NCBI GenBank assembly: GCA_009741485.1
Contig: CM019214.1
Coordinates: 54,338,550-54,402,549 of the forward strand
Direction: 5' to 3'
DNA: 64,000 nt
Source of the DNA: Malurus cyaneus samueli
Lineage: Eukaryota > Chordata > Aves > Passeriformes > Maluridae
Shown here piece by piece: positions 1-15,700 of this stretch. Made by a program: the position numbers and the translations under genes. Every line of letters begins with the position of its first letter. Positions within the stretch are counted from its first letter, which is position 1. Under the pieces are notes generated by a model. It was given only the letters and a program-made list of their open reading frames with translations. It made no database searches and was not told where the DNA came from.

Positions 1-673
1 AAATTTATCCTGAACAACTTTGATTACTATCCATAGTTTTACATTACCTCATAGTTTACCACAGCTAACAGTCTGAATTTACAAAAGGCAAGGAAAAAGT
101 GTTATGGGACATGAAAGTAAGACAGCTTGTAAATAGGCAAAAAAGTCAACCAGTTTCTTTCTTCATATGAATAGAATTGTACATTTGCATAGAAAATATA
201 TTTTACACATGAAGCATGACAGACTGAGACAGTAGTAAAAGGCGCATGTAGCAAACAAAACTGTTCATGACTACTGCCCTCTATCCAAACTTTATAAAAA
301 CTATTAATTGAAGTAATCTTACAAGATGACTTTCTACTTTCAGCTAAAGAAAAAAACCCACAAATAGGTTCAGAGTTTGACCACTGTTACTGTACAGTAT
401 AAAATCCACATTCTTGCTATGAAATTAATAATTATGTTTGTGTCTACAGGATTGTAGGAGAAATACCAAACTTTCACCTTGTTACTATATTCATAATAGG
501 AAAAAAATACTACAAGAATTAAGTCTGTAACTTCATTTAAACAAAGAATTTATAATTCAATTTATTCTTCATAAGCAGAAAGCTGGTCATTCCTCTTACC
601 TAGATCTCCAAGATAAACCTCCTAGGTAATAGTCATATATTTAGATTTTTATATGCATTTTAAAGACACTTAC
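1..673 (-). other. PIBF1 intron 9 (partial)
   Basis: AT-rich sequence after the exon 9 donor. I looked for the next family block (YRELQLSTESKV) and did not see it, so exon 10 lies further left, outside the window. Confidence 0.8.
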
Positions 674-772
674 TGTTCTAAGAGTTGATCGTATTTTCGT
701 AAAGAATCCTTTTCAGCAATAACCGCTCTTTCTTTTTCAGCAACAGCATTATCTCTTGCTTCTCTCAGGTTT
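674..772 (-). CDS. PIBF1: PIBF1 coding exon 9 (residues 408-441)
   Basis: Encodes [20 protein letters not shown] and then [12 protein letters not shown], matching the family. Acceptor TTCCTTCAG, donor CA|GTAAGT. This is the last PIBF1 exon before the left edge. Confidence 0.95.
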
Positions 773-3700
773 CTGAAGGAAACAAAAATTATTCTGTTAA
801 GAACCTGTTAGAAAAAGGACTACTTTGCTTCATTAATTACTGCTCTCTGATCAAACTTCAAAAGTACCTTCTTCAACCACCATAGAAGGGGCTGTCTATC
901 TGTTACTTATCGCAGAGGCTTTACTTCAGGTTACTATACCAGCAAAGCTTCCAATTCTGAAATTCCAAAAAACAACTATCAAATCACCTATTTATATGTG
1001 GAAACATATAACTCTAATTATTCTAGAATAATAGAACTAAAAATTACTTATTTTTGTGGGAATTAAATAAATGCCAATGATTTTGCTTAGTACTTTGCTA
1101 ATAACTGCAAGAATGCTGTCCACCTAGTTGAGATGATCCACAACTTTTATGATAGAGCAATAAAAATTTAGGCAAGCATAGAAATCCTACTTCCATATAC
1201 AACTAATTATCTAGTTGTACTGATACATGAGTTATTGGATTTCAATGGTGTCCCCTGGGTTCTATTACTGGCAGCATTTTTGATCTGTAAAGAACCATAA
1301 AATAACATTTTATTACAATCAATTGATACTTTTTTTAACCAAGGATCAATCACAATGTTTAAACTACCTCAATTACTATTTCCCTGACAGAAACGAGAAC
1401 AGCATGATATTAAAAATCAAACATATAGTATTTGTGTTAAAAAAATTGGAATTAGTTATTAATAGTCTATTATGCTGAAAGCAGGCTACAGATTAACACT
1501 GCACAAGACTGTACAGAGGGGAAGCACTGTTTAGATACTGTATATAAGCTCTATGTACAATATTTAGTGTAACACAGCACCAGCCAATTTGCCAGAGTTA
1601 ACAGTGGTTGTTGAGGATCAGACATCTGTATAATTACTGTTTTTAAGGATTTTACTTTACTCCTGGTTTGCTTTTGTGATGAACAATCACTAGCATTTGG
1701 AACATATTAGATGATTTTAAAGATTCTTTTCAAATTAGTTTTATCTAAAAGGAATCCTGTTCATGTGCTACAAACGTGAGTGAATCCAAGCACAGCTGCA
1801 AGGCAAGCTAAAACCATGGCCAGCAGCTATGACTAGGGGGTTTCACTTCAACACCCCATTCTTCATCTGAACTAAACTGCTAATGTGGATGCAACCAAGA
1901 TATTCCTACTAAAGTATTTTTTCCCCCTCTCCCCACAGCAACTTTCTGACTTAAGGCAAGCTGAAATTAAAATCTCAGGCGAGTTTTGAGGAAAAAAGCC
2001 AAGATATAAAGGAAAATAGAAAGTTATTAAGCCCATGTAAATGTAAATCTAGAGCTAATTTTAGTGACTAATTTTAGTCACACAAAGGTACATAATTTTT
2101 GTTTTAAGGACTATTTTATAGACTAAATGTTATCAGTGGCACTTTTTTGAATTCAAAAGTAATCAGATGAACAGCTACTTAAAAAAAAAACCAGCATCAG
2201 AATTATGTAGCAGTTAACTGGCTACTAGAGAAAGATAACCCAATTTTCTTTAAAAATTGAGTTTAGGTTCTTTAAAACTGACTCATACCAAACTATGGAA
2301 ACATGGCAATAAATTTTGTCAATAACATTAAGATCAAGCATATTATGTCAGAGTAGGAGTCCACTGCTATATCCTTAAGACCAGAGTAGTAGAAGTGGGA
2401 TAAAAATTAAATGGTAGGAGAGTTACAGAGATTCAGTTAGAGAATAAACTATTTTGCTTAGCTGAACAACTAGTCAATTGAAAATGCAATGGGAGGAAAA
2501 TGGACACAAGTGAGGTAGTATTCAACCAACATGATGAGATGTGATGCAATTTCTGTTGAAATACTCTTTCTACAGAGCCAAGAAACATAGGAGCGACGCT
2601 GCCAGTTTCAGTTGCATGATTGCCATTTCAGAGGAGGTGAAGCATCCATCCAGTGGCTGCACTGAGGGGCTACATGGACAATCAGGTATCTAGCCAGCCT
2701 ATCACACAAATGAAAGCACCCTTCTGAAATGGGACAGAAATACTGTCTACAAGATTAAGAACCAAATCAGAAGAGGTGCTCAGGGGAAACATCTCAAATG
2801 CTTAAAACTACTAAATTGTGTTTGATCTATAGGAATGGACTACAGCTAATCCAAAGTCAAACCTCTTGCATACCTTCACACGTCCTGTGAATTCACTCAC
2901 ACTTTCTAAAGCAAAGATAGCCCATCCTTACAACAACCATACAAGTTGAACTAATGCAAAAAAAAAAAAAAAAGGTATGAAAGCAACACCTTTTTATTAG
3001 TGGCCCACTCCTGTTTTAGTTTCGTGGACTGATTCATCCAAGTGTAAAACAAGTGCCAATAAATTCAAAGGAACTATCAGGCACATAAGGCTTGTCAAAA
3101 TTGCAAAAAATATGAGCAACTGAGTATTAAAATACCTTAGCTGTTACACCACTCCATGCTTTGAGCAGGAGAATGAAACTAGCATCTTAATTTTATTCTC
3201 AGCCACAAATAGCATCTCATCACATTACACAAATTCACTGCAAATTGTTTTGCTCACAGTTTGAGGTTTCCTTTGTCTTACCATTGAGGCAGACTGTCTT
3301 ATGGCAGATTTTTTTAGTATTCTACAGAAAGAGCCAGAAAGCCTTTTTTCTTTCTTTTTTTTTTTTTTTTTTTTTTTTTTTGCAAAACATGTAGGCAAAT
3401 CTAAGGCATTTACAGTTCAGATGTAATTATTTCAAAATGAGGAACAAAACCTCTGTAAACAGTTCCAGATAAAAATGAAATATCTTTCAGTAGCTTTCTC
3501 AATGATATACAGACCCTTGTCAAATCTCCACAAGGAGTGCATGTTTAAATTCATACTCTGCAATTCAAAATAGATTTGCATACAGGAAGTGGTGTGGATG
3601 TGTATGTGTGTGAATGTATTTTACTCAACTTGCAAAACTACACAATGATGTAACTGTTTTTTAATTAGAACCTTTTAGTTGACTGAAAGGCAGCAGAAGT

Positions 3701-6700
3701 CATGTTCTTTTTCCACTCTTCCCAGCAGTAACAAAACTACCTATTAGTGGAACAGATGCTGATGCCACAAATGCCTTTTTACTACTGTCATTTGCTTCTA
3801 TACACGACACTTTCTGGACATCTATAGTGAAGTTAAAATAAATTATTCAGCACTCCTCCCATTTAAAAGGACTAAAATGGGCAAAAATCAAGCTAAAAAA
3901 TAAATTCAGTGCCAAAGGTCCAAATCCCTAAATCCCTAAAGGCTTATGTATGTGCATGTAATTCCATGGTATTCAACCAGATGACACACATACAAATGCA
4001 GGTCTTTGCAGGACTAGAATCTTCTCCTTCCTTCACAATAATTTACATGAAATCAATGTTTTTTTTGAATCAAAATGCTCTAAAAAAATCTCAGATCTAA
4101 TTCGTAACAGCCTAAAACTTATCTCTTTTGTTTTTTTTTTTTTTCTGCTTCAACACCTTCTCTTCTGGATTCCTGGCACAGTTTCAAGATTGCCCTAGAG
4201 CGTGACAGGTAAAATGTCATCCCATATTAATTAACTAACACTACACATCTGAACAAACTCCAAACAACCAATGTTTACGTAGAACACGAATATCCTTTTC
4301 AACTGATAATGTTGGACACCCATAATTTAATAATAAATTTAACAACATATACTTACTGTACAAGTATAATTTAGTATATTTTAGTTTTTACAGGATTCCC
4401 ATCAGTTTTACAACTGAACTTAAATTCTTACATTTTGAACACCTATCTAAGAGTCAGTCAGCTAGGATTATACCTAAGTACAAAACAGTGCTTGGTCATT
4501 TCTGCCCCAGTTAGGATATTGCCTACACCTTACCTACCTGTTTTCACGTTCATACATCTCTTTTGAAGTGCTTCTTAGCTGCTCAATTTCTTGATTTGTT
4601 TTCAACCTTATTTGTTCCAACTCTTCATGGAGTCTCTTTTCATATTCTGCTTTACAGTGGTCTCTGTAAATAAATATATTGCACTGGTCAAAATATCAAA
4701 ACTTCAGGTACAGCTTTACAAGAGCATTTTACATTTTACTTTAATCTTTACTCATTTACCTCTCAATGACTTAAAACACTTATCAGCCTATATTGCTACA
4801 TAAATTAAATGAAAACTAACCAGGAATAAAAACATTTAACTGTGAATAAATAGAAGTTCTCTGCACACAGATTTAATCTTTTTAAAGTAATTTAATATTG
4901 ATTAATCATGTAACATTAACATTCTTCCAGAAATTCTTTGTCAGTCTTGACTCAATTGCTTATATTAAGTAAACACTTAACTCCTCTCTTTCTTCTTCTG
5001 CACTGAGTAAGGACTGATTAACTTACTGACTTGCAATGCTGCCATGCCACTACAAGAATTCTTTGTATACTGTTTGCACCTCAAAGGCAGAAAAAACATC
5101 ACAGAAATATTGAAGATTAAATGCAGTGGAGATTTGTGAAGTCAAAAAAATCCCCAAGATTAGGGAATTTATCTTGTCAACATGACATATAAATTATTTA
5201 AAACATGACATTTTTATTCAACCAATATCGGAAGATATCAGGATAAAATAATTTCATTTCAGAGAAATTTTGACATCTTTTTCTAACTTTGGAAGCTCAA
5301 GACAGATTGTAGGGAATCTCATAAAGAATCTCTCCTACAAAAACAGGATTATGTTCTAAGCACTTAACGTTTAAGGAATGTCAAAATTTTACAGCATCTA
5401 ATTAATGTTCAAGAATAATCAATCAGCAATGAAGTAACTGATAGAAATCATGAGTTTGGAAACAAAAGTGTATTATGAAAATATGTGCATTTACAACTGT
5501 AAAAGGTTTTAGATTTCATTAGATTTCCAACTGTGTGATAGCCCATAATTTTTAGAAATCAGTACTTGAGCTGGTCAAAAACTCCCTCACATTAACTAAA
5601 AACCCCAAAATATTAAAAAGGAGAATGCTTGCTGTCCAGGTTTTCCTGTTTTCTTAAAACTGAGACACTGAATTTCATTGACCGTTCAAGGTAGAAGTAA
5701 ACTTATTTCTTCTCCTTCCTCAACTGTGCCACACTATAGCAAATACTGAAGACCTTTTACAAAATATAGAGGTTTATAATTAAAAAAACAAAAAGAACAT
5801 GATTCCTTAAAATCCAAGTTCAAAGTAAGACTTAAGATTTTATTTAAAATACAAAAGTACTGGGAGAACATAGTTTTGAGATACAAACACGCAAACCAAA
5901 TTTAAAAAACATTGAGTGACTGCATTGAAAGGAAGGATAATATCGAAAACTCTCCTGATATGGGCTGGAGCTCCATAGCTGATCATTTCAAGAGCACCCT
6001 CCTATTTTCATTTAGAAAGCAATTTTTGTTTTAGTTGTCTATCAGAGAGTCATATTAGCATACTTCCTCTTAGTTATGCAGGACACAGGATTTATGGATA
6101 CACATTGAAAAAAAGAAAGGTGGTTTCATAACAAACTGTGTAAGCCTCAGAGAATAACCACCATGAACTTCCAATGCTGAAAGTTTACTTTCACTTCTAC
6201 AGTCTTATATCAAAGGTTTAAAAAAAATTTCTTGATACATATTGACCCAAGAAAAGTGTTTGGATTCTAGTTACACAAACATGGATTAGCTTTCTGAAAA
6301 ATAAAATTAATTAAATGGGATTTGTGGAAGAAACAAGGGAAAACAGTTCAATAACCTGCCTACTGATAGAAGTGAACATACAATAACTTGCCTGGATGCA
6401 ACATATTTTTCATACATTTCTTCCCTAGCTTTTTTGGCATCCTCTAGCTGAATCTGGAGTCTTTCAAGACGATCTTCTTCATGTGCACAGCGAACGCTAA
6501 GCTCCATGTTCTGGCGATTAAGATAATCTTTATCTTTTTGCAACAAGTTGAGGGATTGTTGTAGGGTTGCCAGCTATAAAAGGTATTAAAAAGAGCCCTT
6601 TAACACAAATTTCAAGATAAGTATTTAACCTATTTACACATATTTGCAATTTAATTTTAACTCTCTTCACTTGAACCATAAGACTCTATTCACACTTTAG

Positions 6701-9700
6701 TTTAAGTAAATTGACAAAGCTTTAAGCTGAAAAAAGACTTTAATAACACTATATTTTTATGAGTTTTCATTATTTATGTCTGGTAGTTGGTACCTGAAAA
6801 AAGAGGTCCTTTCACCTACATCAGTATCTAAATATTACTGAAGTACTGAGTACCAACGGTACTGAATAGTGCTATGCCAGAAACACTGATGCAGAAATTT
6901 GGTACCAACATGTCATACTGACTATGACCTTCTCAGAAACAGAACTGAAAACTGTAAGGGCAACAGTGTGATTATTGCTCCATAAAGAAATGGTGAAACT
7001 GCTAGTTCTGGGGCTGATGTATGGCATGATTGTCACAGACAAGGTAATGTTCCAGGCCTGCCCCAACGGCAAAGAGCTGCTGCTGCTACAGAAGGCTGAA
7101 CGGATGCCAAACTAGAAATGAGAATGTCATGAGAACAGATGCCTTTGTCACCAGATCAGTCATGTTTACTACACCAAGAAGCAGTGAGAGAGAGAGCAGT
7201 CTCCATCCATTCAAGGTGAACACAGTTAAGGAACAGCCAAAGAGCATAAGGGCACTGCTGCAAGGTGGCCCAGCTCCATAATCACAATTACAAAACAGAG
7301 TTTCATCCCCTTAAGGAATTTTGCCATTTAAGCCCCTGAGGATGTCACATGACAAGTTCAAAGAATGGTAAATTAATAACTTAACAGAAACATGTCTCTG
7401 AAAGCTATAAAGACATCATGTACATGGTTTAGATAGAATTTACCTTTTCTAAGTCATAGAAGGACTAAAGGTTACTTAAGGAAGATACTGGAGACAAAGA
7501 GCAGGTAGTTCAACAGATGAAAATTCATACTAAAACAGTACTCTTAAAGGCATGCTCCTCTCCATCAGCCCACTTGCTCAGCCATTCTCAGGGTGGGGCA
7601 CAAATGCTGGTCCTATTATTTTAATTAAGGAAAAAAGGTAAACATGCTCTCTCTCCAGGTAACACGTTGTATGTATATCCACAATGAACAGACATCATGG
7701 ACTGCTAGACGAAGAAAGCAAGCAGTTACTGCTCCTGTAAATATTCTTCCTCTGGAACAAGGAAGAATAAAGTAGTGATACTTTTATTCAATCCCTGATT
7801 AATTTAGTATAAAGTTAATGGAAAAAGTCATTGTTGCTGCTTTACTTGATGTGTACATACAAACCTGATTTACAGGACAGTACTTTTTTGGGCATTGCTG
7901 TAGGCTGAGAACAAACCTGACTTTTGATGTCCTCTTACAGTTCTAGACTGAGGAATAAAGAGACTAAGAAAGCTTTCAGACTGATACAAATGAGATATCT
8001 TCTAATAGAAACTCAGTTTTTTCCCTAATGCTCCTCAAAATCTCTACAGCTACCTGTAAAATTAGGCAGAGCAATGCTATTTTTAAAGTGGCAGTTACAG
8101 CGAATATTTTATCTGTAAAATTGTTATTTATACAGAGACAATAAGGAACACTATCTCCCCTGGATTACCACTCCTGTGAGTTTCTCATATACGCAGCTGC
8201 TAAAAAGTTAATATGCAAAGAGCTTCCATATTATTCTTGCGGCACTCTGCTTCCCTGGCTGAACACCTGCCTGCCCATGAAAGTGGGGAATTAATTCCTT
8301 GTCTTGCTTTGGTTGTGTGAGCAGTTTTGCTTTGCCTATGAAATTGTCTTTATCTCAACCCATGAATTTTCTTGACTTTTACTCTTCCGGTTCTCTCCCC
8401 CATCTCACTGAGATGGGCAAACAGCTGTGTGGGGCTTAATTGCCAGCTGGGATTAAACCATATCAAGCATACTCACAGCACTCATCTTCCTCTGGTAAAT
8501 TTTCCCCTGGGGTCTCCCAGGTTCCTGAGCTTATTGGCAGGGTTCAGCATGTCTTTGCTTCAGCCTTGTAAGTCACATCCCTAGGAAAATGGCATGGATG
8601 TAATGCCTAGGAAAAAATGGGAAGCACTTGACCAGTGTTGAGGGATATAGCCTATATTGCTGTGAGTTGGTCAGCCGTTTGAAAGATCATAGCAAGTGAT
8701 CAAGACTTCTGATTACCAGAATCCTCCTTCAAACAGAAGCACTCAACTGGGTTGGTAAATCTAATCACAATCCCTAAAAGGATTATGAAGCAAATTCCTC
8801 TGGAAGCTATATCCGTGCATATGGAGTAAATGGTGACTGGAAAAAACTAGTAGGGAATTACCAAGGCCAAACCTAGCAAACCTGACAAAAATGTTGTCTC
8901 TATGGGTCAGGGAGTACTTATCCATGTCATTTACTTGATCTTTTCCATGGCTCTTAGCCACCTACTGTAACAGCTCTATGGGAAAATTGGCAAAATTTGG
9001 ATCAGACAGACAAACTGAAGTTTGTTCAGTTGAACAAACTGAAAATGGGACAGAAGAGTGCCTTGACAGAAAAGGCAGCCAAGTGGCTACAAGGCTGTAT
9101 TAGCAACAATTACCCTGTGTTCCACACTTGTGAGACTATATTTGGAGTGCTATGTCCCATGACATGCATGTCCTAAAGAAATGCATTAATATACTGGAGC
9201 AGGACCAGAAGAGCTCTACCAAGATGGTCATGAACCACACCAGATGATGTATATGGAGTTAAGAGAAATATTTGGAACTTTTTTCAGCCTTCAGGAGAGA
9301 AATCTAATTGGCAAACTATTATGGTTATCTTCACCTATCCAAGAGGAACACATAAAAAGAGAGAGATTCCTACCAGTATATAGTGACAGAACAAGATGCA
9401 ACAGAAAAAGCTGCAACAACTGACTAGTTTTTACAAATGCATTTTTAGAAGAGGCAGACAAACACTGAAACAGATTGTCCAAAAGACTGTGCAATCTCTG
9501 TAGAGATATTAAAAACTTGATAAAGCTCTAAGCAACTCAACCTAATCTTGCTCTGCACTGCATGGGTGGGTAGGAGGAGCTGCTCTCTTGAGACTATTCT
9601 AATTGAATTATTACATGATCCTGACAAAACTTGACTAGACCAAGAATTGAATTCCCAAAGTGAAGAAATACACAATTACTAAAGTAAGAACTTTACCTCT

Positions 9701-12700
9701 TTTGTTAAGTCATTTCTTTCTTTAGTTTGTGTTTTGTATGACACCTCTAGTATTTCATATATTCTTCTGAGCTCTGACAATTCATGCTCAAATCTATCAC
9801 GTTCACTGTGAAAGCAAAGCGAAACTATTAGACGCATAAAGCATAATAAGATTCCAATGCCTTTTTCATTTCTCAGTCTTTTTCCAGTTCATGACACAGA
9901 CTTCTTCCAACCAATCACTCAAAGAACAGATGGCTGATAATCTTCCCTTTTAGAATTACTAATACCTGCAACAGTATCATATTATATGAAACAACTGAAT
10001 ATTATTTAAATACTCAGAAACAAAGAAAATTCTGTAATACTCTTAAACTCCCATCCCAAATGATTTCATTTTCCTCTGACTATTCTTTTTTAGTGTAACT
10101 TTGAGCTATACATTTCCCCTTAGCAATGAACTGCAAGTGCCCTTTTCCATCATTTTAGCCTTATCAAGCTTCTGATGGTATTTCCCATTACGTTCTCTTG
10201 ACTCTTTTGCAGACATGAAAGTCCAATGAAGAAGTAAAACAGCTTCATTCCCATCTTCCTAACAGAGTAGAAAGCAATGCATACTTGTTCTCAGTAGGTA
10301 TTCTCTCCTGCATAAAACCCCTTGCCTTGATACCAGAGTGGGTTGTCACGTTTAAAACACACGACACAGTGTGCAAAACTTGTGCTGTTGTCCTGAACAA
10401 GAGTGTTTTCTGCATGCACAAAGAAGCATCTCCATGTCTCCACTCTTACACTGTCACAACAGTGAAATGAATGAGCCCATATGAGCTTGCAGTTTAGAAA
10501 AAAGCTAAGCAACATTGTATTAAGCATAGCACAGCTTTAAAGCTGAAGTAACTTGTAGTACAGCAGAACCAGAAGCTCTGACATAGAGTTTTTTAAAGGC
10601 AGAAACAAATCTGGAAGTGATTAAATCCTGCAGTGCTCCCAAATATCCTCATGCAGTTATGCCAACAGGGCTCTCCCCTCCCCTTCGTCTGTGCCTACCC
10701 AGCTGAATACAACCTACTCTCTCAAATAGAGTTTTGGCACGTTCATTCATGCTTTTCTCAACTCAAGACTATTTTAAACTCTGTTAAACACTGAGGCCAT
10801 TCACACGAAAGTTATTACAATTCACTTATTAAGATGCAGTTGCACAGAGGAAGCAAACCATAGCATTAATCCATCCTATTTGCAACAAGATGCCAGATAG
10901 ATTCCAAGGTTGTTTTAGTACATATAGCTGTGAACCAAAAATGCTGTGTCCAGAAGACAGATTCTCTTTCAAATGACTTAGTGGGCAAAGTAATTTATCA
11001 GTAATTATGCCCAAGTTCATCCTGTATAAACAACTAAGGAGCTGACAGGTTGTTTTCTATTCATAATCCAAATTTTCGGAAATAAATTTCCCAATCCACT
11101 TCTCAACAAATGTGCCAAAGACCAGACTTCTTTTACTTGCAAGCACATTGAAAAAGCCATTTGGATGCTGAAGTATATACCAATAAGTATATTAACAAGA
11201 AGTCTATTTTCACTATTTTGCAATTGCTTTTTGCAAGATACATTTAAAACACTGTCTATAACAGTACAATCTGTATTTTAAAAAAGAGACACCACGAACT
11301 CCTGCAGTTAAACCAATTCATTAATGTAATCCTAAATTTATCTGAGAGAGTTCTCATAACAGCCCTTTCAAATTTATGGTTTCAAGGATATCTTAAGTTG
11401 TAAATATTAATTCCCAAGGTCCTGCCCTCCTAATTCACTCTGCAGGCACCACACAGTAGAGCATAGGGACTTTTGTTAGACCATTGCTTTTAAACTATGA
11501 AAAAAAACACAAGTACTTGTTCCAAGAGTACTTGTTCCAAGAGGCTTGCCATCAACAGCTCCCACTTCCTTAGCTGCAATGACAGTTTTAGGCCCTTTAG
11601 AAAACACAGTAAATCTCAAAAATTAAATTTATAGGAAGATAATTTGATGCATTAATTTTCAGAATGTTGTTCATTTTATGTCTGCAATATACTACAGCAA
11701 GTAAGCGAAGCATTAGTGTACAAGGTACGGAAAAATATCTGTGGTGTGTGTAAGTCAAAAATAAAATCACAAACTCTAGTCAATCATGGTTGATCTTTAT
11801 TAACACTGGTATGTTAGTTGAACACTTGAATTATAGACATACTTACCATTTTACTTTATCATAGTTCTCTTGTCTGTAATCACCTTGCTGAATCAACTGC
11901 TTGGTATCAGCCAGTTCCAATGTTAAACGCTGGCATCTGACCTCAAGCTCTGACCGACTCCTCCTCTCATCTTCATAGCTCTAGGAAGTGAGACATTTTG
12001 AAATTATCATATGTGTAATCAGAGTAATCGCCAACTAAGTTTTGTGAGAACCTCTTATGAATATTCAAGTGGCAATATTTTCATTTGTCCCAGTCTTTGG
12101 AAATTTAGCACATCACAAAGTAACCAAAGTAATACTCAACTTATTTTTATCTTATTACAAATACTTGTTTAATGTACCAATTCCAGTGCCTTTGTCCATT
12201 AGCCCAACTTCCAAGACCAGTAACCCTCAAATAAACAGCTGGTGGTCTGCAAATCTGTAATAGGAGCTCAAAAGTCATACCACCTTTACAACAGTTTCAA
12301 ACAAGTGAAGACACTGTGAAGACACTTGTTAGTTAATTTGGGAAAAAAGAAAAAGCATGGCTTGCTCAGCAAGTTTGGCAACATCTGTCATTAAGTGAAA
12401 GATTTCAGCCAGTTACTCCCAAATTGTAGCTATCATGTCCAGTAACTTATGTTTGCTGAAGCATATCACAGAACACTTTGGTGGAAGGAAAAGAAAAAAA
12501 AAGGTTTAGTTAATGGTCGATCAGCATTAATTTCCATTTTCCTTTCTTTCTCCTCCTCATATACTTTTACAGATTATTCAGGAAACTAAAACAACAGAAG
12601 CAAATAAAGAGAACAGAGAATATTCATCTTTTAAAACATTAGGTATTCCTTTTGAAGATCAGCAGATTTCCTAACCACACTTATTCCCTCCAACTATCCA

Positions 12701-15700
12701 CAGGAATAGCAGACTTTTATACCTTAATCCTGAATCTAGACTATTTTTTAGTTTCTACTAGATACGTGCTTATTTCACAAACTTATCTTATTCATCCTAA
12801 ATACTGTATTACTTAGTAATTTAGTCACAAGAACAACCAAAATAATAATTCTCATTCACTTACACAACATAAAGGTGATGGACTTCAGAAAGAGCTGCTT
12901 GTTAAAAATTTGAGAATACCCCTGGCTATCTAGATTTTTCCATATCCTATTTCCCAAAATACTGTTGAGTTCAGTTTTTTACTGTTGTGACTGACAGCAA
13001 GCTCAATAGTGGTGATGCCTTCAAAAATAATAATTGTATCTGGTTATTATGAATAGACATCACAATATTATTAACTGCAAGTGAACATAGTCTTAAGATG
13101 TCATTAATAAACCAACCACTTAGACACTGCAAATCTCATTTATTTTGCAGTAAAAGATACCGCATGAGTTTGTATTTCACAGACATTCTTACCTCCCCTT
13201 TTAAAAATCACTTTAAGTCAAAAATCACAAAAATCACAATTCCCAGAAAGTTTTCATCAAGATTCTGGAAGGTCTACCATTAAAAACACATCATCCAAAG
13301 AAGTGATTGTTATTCATCCTAACACATACTGGTATATATGGTTTATTTTTATGTTTACCCTAATTAATGGATATACATTAAGCAAACTAACATTATACAA
13401 CACTGTCCTCTTTAATCAGTTTACTTGTTATTATTTATAAAGATGGCATTATTATAACGGTAAAGTGTTTGTCAGATATTTTTAAAAGGTGTTGTGCACA
13501 AGTTAGCTAAAGTTTCAAATATGTAACATAATGGTGCAAGTACCCTGTTTTGCAGTGCAAACATTAATCATCTGGAAATAGGAAATGCTGGTAAGGGCAC
13601 TTAACTTTTAAGTGCAAATTGAAAGATTAAGTTTAGAATACAATTATTCTGTGGGAATCCCATGCCATTCTGCTGCTAATACCATGCTGTAATTCACACA
13701 CCCTTCAGCGAGAATACTACTGAAGCTCCCTAGAGTGGCATTCCTCTGGCAGCCAGAAGACAACTAACAAAAGTGTAAAATTAAATTGGTTAACCTCTGG
13801 ACAAAGTTATCATAGACAGTTTTACATCAACAGTTAACAGAATAGCTAAATAGCTGCAAAATCAATTGCTTCTAATACCTGAGACCTAAAATTACTTTTC
13901 AATTGTATTTCATAGATCAGTTATTAGTGTTGTGTTAATGTCACGTAACAATAAGGTAATTCTAAGGAAGGAAGGTTAAATTCTTTTGAAAAGTGATACT
14001 AAGACCTACCTTAAATATAGAGATTTATAATGATTGTTTTTCAAGATTTCATATAATTCCTGAAGAAACACCAACTATACTGCACAGGCCACTGTTTTTC
14101 ATCTACCTAATCTTAAGGTGTCAAAGTAGCATTTTAATCACATGAAGAAACATGACAAAGCAAGCTGACAGCCAGTGTAGGCCGTAAACAGGCTAATACA
14201 CAAACCCCACTATGTGATATGTATATCTCCAGGTAGCATATACACAACCTGCGTTCCACACCAACATATCTTAGAGAAATACAATCAAGCTGCCTGTGCT
14301 TAGGCACTTGCATTACAAGTGATGAAGCTAATTTAGTTTCTAACAACGTCCATATCCCTTGAGATGATTTTAAGATCTCTGCAATGGAACAGCTTTATCT
14401 TTCCATTTATCTTCAAAAGATAGCTTGAACATGCTGATGAACAGCTTTGTCTGGCTGCAGCAAAACAGGGGCTTTTAGAAGAATCAAGATACAGAGCTCT
14501 TACAAGGACAGAAACAAAGTCCTGGAAATAATACTGATAAATAATAATAACTTGAGCTCACAAACCTTAAAATAATTTGAGGACAAACAGAATTTCCTCA
14601 CACTGAATGTGACTGTGATAGTACTCCAAACCCGTCACCGCTTTTCTTCAGCCTCTTACTCATTTTTGATTCTGCAGAGAGCAACAACTCAGACTGATGA
14701 GATGGTTAAAACAAACAAAAAAACCAAACCTGTCATATGTGAGGCAGGCAAACATTGCCTAAAGAAATTCTTGACAGAGCTGTCTAAGAGAGCCAGTATT
14801 AACTAGTGCAGGTGGTTTCTACAGGGCATGAGTCAGTCTCTCATGGGGATTGCCTTTTGGTTTACAAACACTCTCCACAGATGGACGTTTCAAGCAAGAA
14901 GACTCTCAACTTGGCTAATCCGCACAATTTAAAAGCCAAACTGAAAGAGAGACTAAAGACCTAATGGCAGCCCACAGTTTAATGATACTAAACTTCAGAG
15001 CTACCCTCAGTATGGAATAAACAGCAGTTTATAGCAGTTGCTGAAATAAACACCTATCTGAATTTCAAATGCAAAATCCAGGTGACATACTTTTTGAACA
15101 ATGTTAGTGACACATAATGCATGATAGGGATTAGCTGATCTTTCAAAATGCCTTTGGAGATAAGAGTATAAGCAGAAATGTAGGGAACAGATTAATCAGC
15201 CAATCAAGCAGAAGCAGTACGACTTCTTTACACTGTCTACAGATAAACCTGTGAAAGAAAGTGATCGTGCTTTTAAAAAGCTTTTTAAAATATCTCCATC
15301 TTTGAAGAAACACTTACAAAAGCCAGCACTTTGTTCATATCCTAAGGTATCTAAAGGCCCTAGATAATTGCAAAGCTACTGTACAATTGTGATGTGAAAA
15401 CCAATTTCCTCCAGTTATTTGAATGAGGTGTTGCTCCTTTGTAAAGATGACATTTTACTTCAATTGTTTACATACTCTTCATTCAAAAATTACTGGTCAG
15501 TACATTATTTATCAGAATGCAACTGCCCAAATGTCAGCAAGAAGCTATACATAACTGGCTAAGTAAGAAAACTTTTTAGTAACTTGCTATGAAATTAGTA
15601 ATCTGCTTGTAGATTGAAAATTTTTAATCTAATTGTAGATAGATCATTATTTCCCACTAAAAATTATAAACAAAAATGTTGAGCTATTCCAAAATAGAGA

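Larger units (their letters stand above)
773..6391 (-). other. PIBF1 introns 8 and 7 (exon 8 at 4538-4663 lies between)
   Basis: Intron 8 is 773-4537 and intron 7 is 4664-6391. AT-rich, with homopolymer tracts and no recognised mobile element or other exon. Intron 7 starts with a GC donor. Confidence 0.75.
6574..11846 (-). other. PIBF1 introns 6 and 5 (exon 6 at 9697-9805 lies between)
   Basis: Intron 6 (6574-9696) holds the solo LTR and old CR1. Intron 5 (9806-11846) shows only a short 15-bp duplication. No extra coding is seen. Confidence 0.75.
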
